Shown: positions 61,027 through 64,000 of the stretch, one piece after another | Numbering within the stretch: position 1 is the stretch's first letter | How the letters are laid out: every line of letters starts with the position of its first letter | Origin: Bacteroidales bacterium | GTDB taxonomy: Bacteria > Bacteroidota > Bacteroidia > Bacteroidales > WCHB1-69 | Length of the DNA: 64,000 nt | Direction: 5' to 3' | NCBI GenBank assembly: GCA_017527945.1 | Contig: JAFXPL010000111.1 | Span: forward strand, 1-64,000 | Translations under genes and position numbers: made by a program | Notes under the pieces: model-generated | What the model saw: only the letters and a program-made list of their open reading frames with translations | The model's database searches: none | What the model was told of the DNA's origin: nothing

Positions 61027-63162
61027 TCACTCTTTTTCCAGAGCCAGACTGATTCTTTTACGTTCCACCTCAACCCCTTCCACTTTCACCATAACTTTCT
61101 GGTTGAGATGAACCACCTCAGACGGGTCGGAGATTCGGCGGTCGCTCAAACGACTGATGTGGATCAAGCCATCTTGGTGGACTCCGATGTCCACAAAACA
61201 GCCGAAATTGGTGATATTGGTGATGATTCCGGGCAGCACCATGCCGACAGTCAAGTCGTGAATGGTGTGCACATTCTTGTCGAACTCGAACATCTCGAAC
61301 TGCGTGCGCGGGTCGCGGCCCGGTTTCGCCAGTTCCTTCATAATGTCCTCTAACGTGGGCATTCCAACCTTGTCTGTTATATAGTTCTGCAAGACAATCT
61401 GTTGCCGTAAATCCTTGTTTTTAATCAGGTCAGAAACGGAGCAGTGCAGGTCGTCAGCCATACGTTGCACGATCTTGTAGCTTTCCGGGTGCACGGCACT
61501 ACCGTCGAGCGGGTTTTCAGCCTCGCGGATGCGCAGGAAACCGGCGGCCTGCTGGAAAGCTTTCGCTCCGAAGCGTGGCACCTTTTTCAAGGCTTCGCGG
61601 GAGGCGAACGGTCCGTTCTCGTTCCGGTAGTCGATGATGTTCTGCGCCAAGGCAGGACCGACCCCCGAAACGTACGACAGCAGTTGCTTGCTCGCCGTGT
61701 TCAATTCAACGCCCACATAGTTGACGCAGCTTTCCACCGTCGTCTGCAGACTCTCCTGCAGCATCTTCTGGTTCACATCGTGCTGATACTGCCCCACCCC
61801 GATGGATTTCGGGTCGATTTTGACCAATTCGGCAAGCGGGTCCATGAGACGGCGCCCAATGGAGACGGCACCGCGCACCGTCACGTCGTAGTCAGGGAAC
61901 TCCTCGCGGGCCACCGGCGAGGCCGAATAGACCGACGCGCCGCTTTCGTTGACCATAAAGGCCTTGACCTCGCGTTCAAAGGGAATGTGACGCACGAAGT
62001 TCTCCGTTTCGCGCCCTGCAGTGCCGTTTCCGATGGCGATGGCATCCACTTTATACTGAAGGACCAACCGCTTCAGCTTGTCGGAGGCCAGCTTGTACTG
62101 CGCCACCGGCGGATGCGGGTAAATCGTCTCGTTGTAGAGCAGCTTGCCCTGCGGGTCAAGGATAACGACCTTGCAACCCGTTCGGAAGCCAGGGTCGATG
62201 GCCAGCGTGGTGACCTGTCCCAAAGGGGCTGCCAGCAGGAGCTGCCGGGCGTTTTTCGTGAACACGGAGATGGCTTCCTTGTCAGCCTTTTCCTTGTAGA
62301 ATTTGCGCATTTCTGTCTCCATCTGGGGTTGGAGGAGCCGTTTGTAGGAGTCAACGGCAGCCTGCCAGACCTGTTGGGCGCAGTTGCTGTTGTTCCTTAT
62401 AACACGATGCTTCAAATCGGCGAGCGTCCGCTCTTCGTCGGGAGCGATGTGCACACGCAGGATGCCCTCCTCCTCGCCGCGCAGCATGGCCAAGATGCGA
62501 TGCGACGGGGCTTTGGCAAGCAATTCCTCCGCCTTGTAATAGATACGGTACTTTTCGTCCTCATCGACTTTGTCAGGAATCAGACGAGTGGAGATACGGC
62601 TGTAGCGGAGGAACGTACCGCGCAAGCGGTTCCGGACTCCGACATTTTCGCTAATCAGCTCAGCAATAATGTCGCGAGCTCCAGCGATGGCCTCCTCTTC
62701 GGAAGCCACGCCTTTTTCCTCGCTGACATACTTCGCCGCTTCGCGCTGCAGGTCAACCGGGCGTTGCTGCCAAAGCAGTTTCGCCAGCGGCTGCAGCCCT
62801 TTCTCCACAGCGACCGACGCACGGGTCTTGCGTTTGGGGCGATACGGGAGGTAGAGATCCTCCAAGACAGCCATCGTCTCCGCCTGCTCGATTTTCTCAC
62901 GCAGTTCAGGGGTAAGCTTGCCTTGCTCAGAAATAGAGTCTAAGATAGCTGCGCGACGCTTGTCAAGCTCCAACCACTTGATATAAAGCTCTTTGATGTT
63001 TCCAATCTGCACCTCATCCAACGACCCCGTCGCCTCCTTACGATAACGGGAGATGAACGGGATGGTGGCACCGGTCTCCATCAAGTCAAGCGTGTTCCGC
63101 ACCTGCTCCTCGGAAAGGTTCAGTGCCTGCGCAATCCGTAACGCATAATTCTGTTCCGACAT
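61027..63162 (-). CDS. tex: Tex family RNA-binding transcription accessory protein
   Basis: 711 residues. N-terminal Tex domain (LDLMETGATIPFISRYRKEATG), a YqgF/RNase H-like core (LAIDPGFRTGCKVVILD, AIGNGTAGRETE), helix-hairpin-helix motifs (YVSGVGPALAQNII and ALKKVPRFGAKAFQQAAGFLR) and a C-terminal S1 domain (GMVLPGIITNITNFGCFVDIG, then GLIHISRLSD). Binds nucleic acid; the precise role is not settled. It follows the FKBP gene after 81 nt, mostly filled by a heptamer repeat; no -7 element is visible there, so they may be co-transcribed. Confidence 0.95.
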   Translation of the reverse strand: MSEQNYALRIAQALNLSEEQVRNTLDLMETGATIPFISRYRKEATGSLDEVQIGNIKELYIKWLELDKRRAAILDSISEQGKLTPELREKIEQAETMAVLEDLYLPYRPKRKTRASVAVEKGLQPLAKLLWQQRPVDLQREAAKYVSEEKGVASEEEAIAGARDIIAELISENVGVRNRLRGTFLRYSRISTRLIPDKVDEDEKYRIYYKAEELLAKAPSHRILAMLRGEEEGILRVHIAPDEERTLADLKHRVIRNNSNCAQQVWQAAVDSYKRLLQPQMETEMRKFYKEKADKEAISVFTKNARQLLLAAPLGQVTTLAIDPGFRTGCKVVILDPQGKLLYNETIYPHPPVAQYKLASDKLKRLVLQYKVDAIAIGNGTAGRETENFVRHIPFEREVKAFMVNESGASVYSASPVAREEFPDYDVTVRGAVSIGRRLMDPLAELVKIDPKSIGVGQYQHDVNQKMLQESLQTTVESCVNYVGVELNTASKQLLSYVSGVGPALAQNIIDYRNENGPFASREALKKVPRFGAKAFQQAAGFLRIREAENPLDGSAVHPESYKIVQRMADDLHCSVSDLIKNKDLRQQIVLQNYITDKVGMPTLEDIMKELAKPGRDPRTQFEMFEFDKNVHTIHDLTVGMVLPGIITNITNFGCFVDIGVHQDGLIHISRLSDRRISDPSEVVHLNQKVMVKVEGVEVERKRISLALEKE

Positions 63163-63184
63163 TCTTTTGCTTTTTTACATTTTT

Positions 63185-63241
63185 AGCTAACCAGCCAACA
63201 GCTAACAGCTAACAGCTAACAGCCAACAGCTAACAGCCAAC
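63185..63241. repeat. Heptanucleotide tandem repeat, 8 units
   Basis: Units AGCTAAC, (one extra C), AGCCAAC, AGCTAAC three times, AGCCAAC, AGCTAAC, AGCCAAC. Ends 2 nt before the stop codon of the FKBP gene on the minus strand. Confidence 0.88.
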
Positions 63242-63243
63242 AA

Positions 63244-64000
63244 CTACTTCACAATCTCCAGCAACTCGATGTCAAACACCAGCGGAGAATACGGGGGGAT
63301 AGCGCCTCTACCCTCGCGGTATGCCATTTCAGAAGGGATAAGGACCGTCACCTTGTCACCCACTTTCATCGTGGAAACGACGGCGTCCCAACCGGGGATC
63401 ACCTGGCCAGCGCCCACGGTGAACTTGAACGGTTCGTCATCATCGGAGCTGTCGAAAACGGTTCCGTCAACGAAACGGCCAATATAATTCACTTTCACCG
63501 TCTGCAGGGGCTCGACCTTGTCGCCGTTTCCTTTCTTGACCGTTTTCACATAGACGCCGGTGGGCTGCAATTTCAGACCAGGATTCTTTTCCAAATACTC
63601 ATCGATTTTCCCTTTTTCCTCATCTCTGCTGACCTCGAGTTTCGCGTCGTATTCGGCTTTCTTTTTCTCAAATTCGGCTTTCGGCATCACGCCATAGAGC
63701 AACACTTCCAGGTAAAGCGGGTCTTCGCCGAAGGGGTATTCCTGCTCCATCATCGTCTCAAAGAACTTCGGCCCATCAAAAATAAAAGTGGCAGTGTCTT
63801 CCACATGCATCATGCGGAGAGCTTCGAACATATCGCCTTCATAGAGAGAATCCATGAGCATCTCATTGGGAAGGGGCCCGAACAGCGTCGAGTCGCCAGC
63901 GCGCAAAGTGAGGAGAACGCCCACCAGATCGCCGGTTCGGGGAGAAATGGCGGTATCGTGAATATCTCCATAGAACTTGTAATAGATTCCGGATTTGGTT
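63244..64000 (-). CDS. FKBP-type peptidyl-prolyl cis-trans isomerase (N-terminus outside window)
   Basis: The frame stays open to the right edge, so the in-window GTG at 63924 is not the start; 252 residues are visible. The visible part has a divergent first FKBP-like domain (SGIYYKF, GDLVGVLLTLRAGD), a Lys/Glu-rich helical linker and a complete C-terminal FKBP domain with VKVNYIGRFVDGTVFDSS, FTVGAGQVIPGWD and VTVLIPSEMAYREG. Two-domain exported FKBP proteins are common in Bacteroidota; a signal peptide cannot be seen here. tex follows. Confidence 0.9.
   Translation of the reverse strand, partial: TKSGIYYKFYGDIHDTAISPRTGDLVGVLLTLRAGDSTLFGPLPNEMLMDSLYEGDMFEALRMMHVEDTATFIFDGPKFFETMMEQEYPFGEDPLYLEVLLYGVMPKAEFEKKKAEYDAKLEVSRDEEKGKIDEYLEKNPGLKLQPTGVYVKTVKKGNGDKVEPLQTVKVNYIGRFVDGTVFDSSDDDEPFKFTVGAGQVIPGWDAVVSTMKVGDKVTVLIPSEMAYREGRGAIPPYSPLVFDIELLEIVK

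Noticed and set aside
61444..62943. 499-codon plus-strand frame over tex
   Set aside because: Antisense shadow of tex; no recognisable motif.

Overview
The window reads as a chromosomal segment of an anaerobic member of the Bacteroidota, most likely Bacteroidales. Four things in the sequence point there. A type IX secretion (T9SS) core operon, porP-porK-porL-porM-porN, is present. Two T9SS cargo proteins carry type A C-terminal sorting tails. Bacteroidota-specific families occur (DUF2851, DUF3109, DUF3667, DUF4831-like, many short lipoproteins). About 26 Bacteroidota-type promoters (-7 element TAnnTTTG or close) stand 15-150 nt before genes, which mostly lack a Shine-Dalgarno sequence. Tryptophanase, HydE, and a crotonase/3-hydroxyacyl-CoA dehydrogenase pair suggest a fermentative gut or digester lifestyle; that is inference. 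No insertion sequence, prophage, CRISPR array or rRNA was seen.

Layout. 1-5 kb: a same-strand cluster of small lipoproteins and two related outer-membrane beta-barrels, including two paralogous pairs. 5-12.5 kb: gltX, a multi-TM protein, a YugP-like zinc peptidase, a DUF4831-like protein, a lipoprotein, a TIGR01212 radical SAM protein, tRNA-Val(CAC) and a RecD2-like helicase. 12.6-25 kb: parC, a DUF3667 membrane protein, a di-haem cytochrome c peroxidase lipoprotein, a C10 (streptopain-like) protease, a glycyl-radical-enzyme-activase-like protein, a parallel beta-helix cargo and DUF2851. 25-34 kb: yraN, RNase P RNA, dnaN, DUF3109, tnaA, a MORN-repeat protein, an OmpH/Skp-like protein, recQ and a degenerate heptose-epimerase relative. 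34-44 kb: the T9SS operon, then a 1148-residue putative outer-membrane protein. 44-50 kb: an orphan transketolase C-terminal half, an ECF sigma factor locus, crt-hbd, hydE and hemW. 50-64 kb: murG, a PurF-like protein without the usual N-terminal cysteine, pcm, a MurU-like nucleotidyltransferase, dnaA, recJ, a GT4 glycosyltransferase, a DUF4328-like membrane protein, tex and an FKBP isomerase that runs off the right edge.

How the genes work together. PorK/L/M/N/P form the inner-membrane motor and periplasmic/outer-membrane parts of the T9SS, which would export the C10 protease and the beta-helix protein encoded in the same window. Crt and Hbd catalyse two consecutive steps between acetoacetyl-CoA and crotonyl-CoA. 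The ECF sigma factor is followed by a single-TM protein and a small periplasmic protein, a typical cell-surface signalling arrangement. dnaA, dnaN, parC, recQ, recJ and the RecD-like helicase are replication and repair genes scattered as single units.

Most noteworthy points: heptanucleotide tandem repeats with a different unit at each site, often abutting stop codons; a heptose-epimerase-like protein that has lost its cofactor and catalytic motifs; a PurF homologue without its glutaminase nucleophile; matching (D/E)T hexapeptide repeats in two overlapping genes; and an unassigned large outer-membrane protein beside the T9SS operon.
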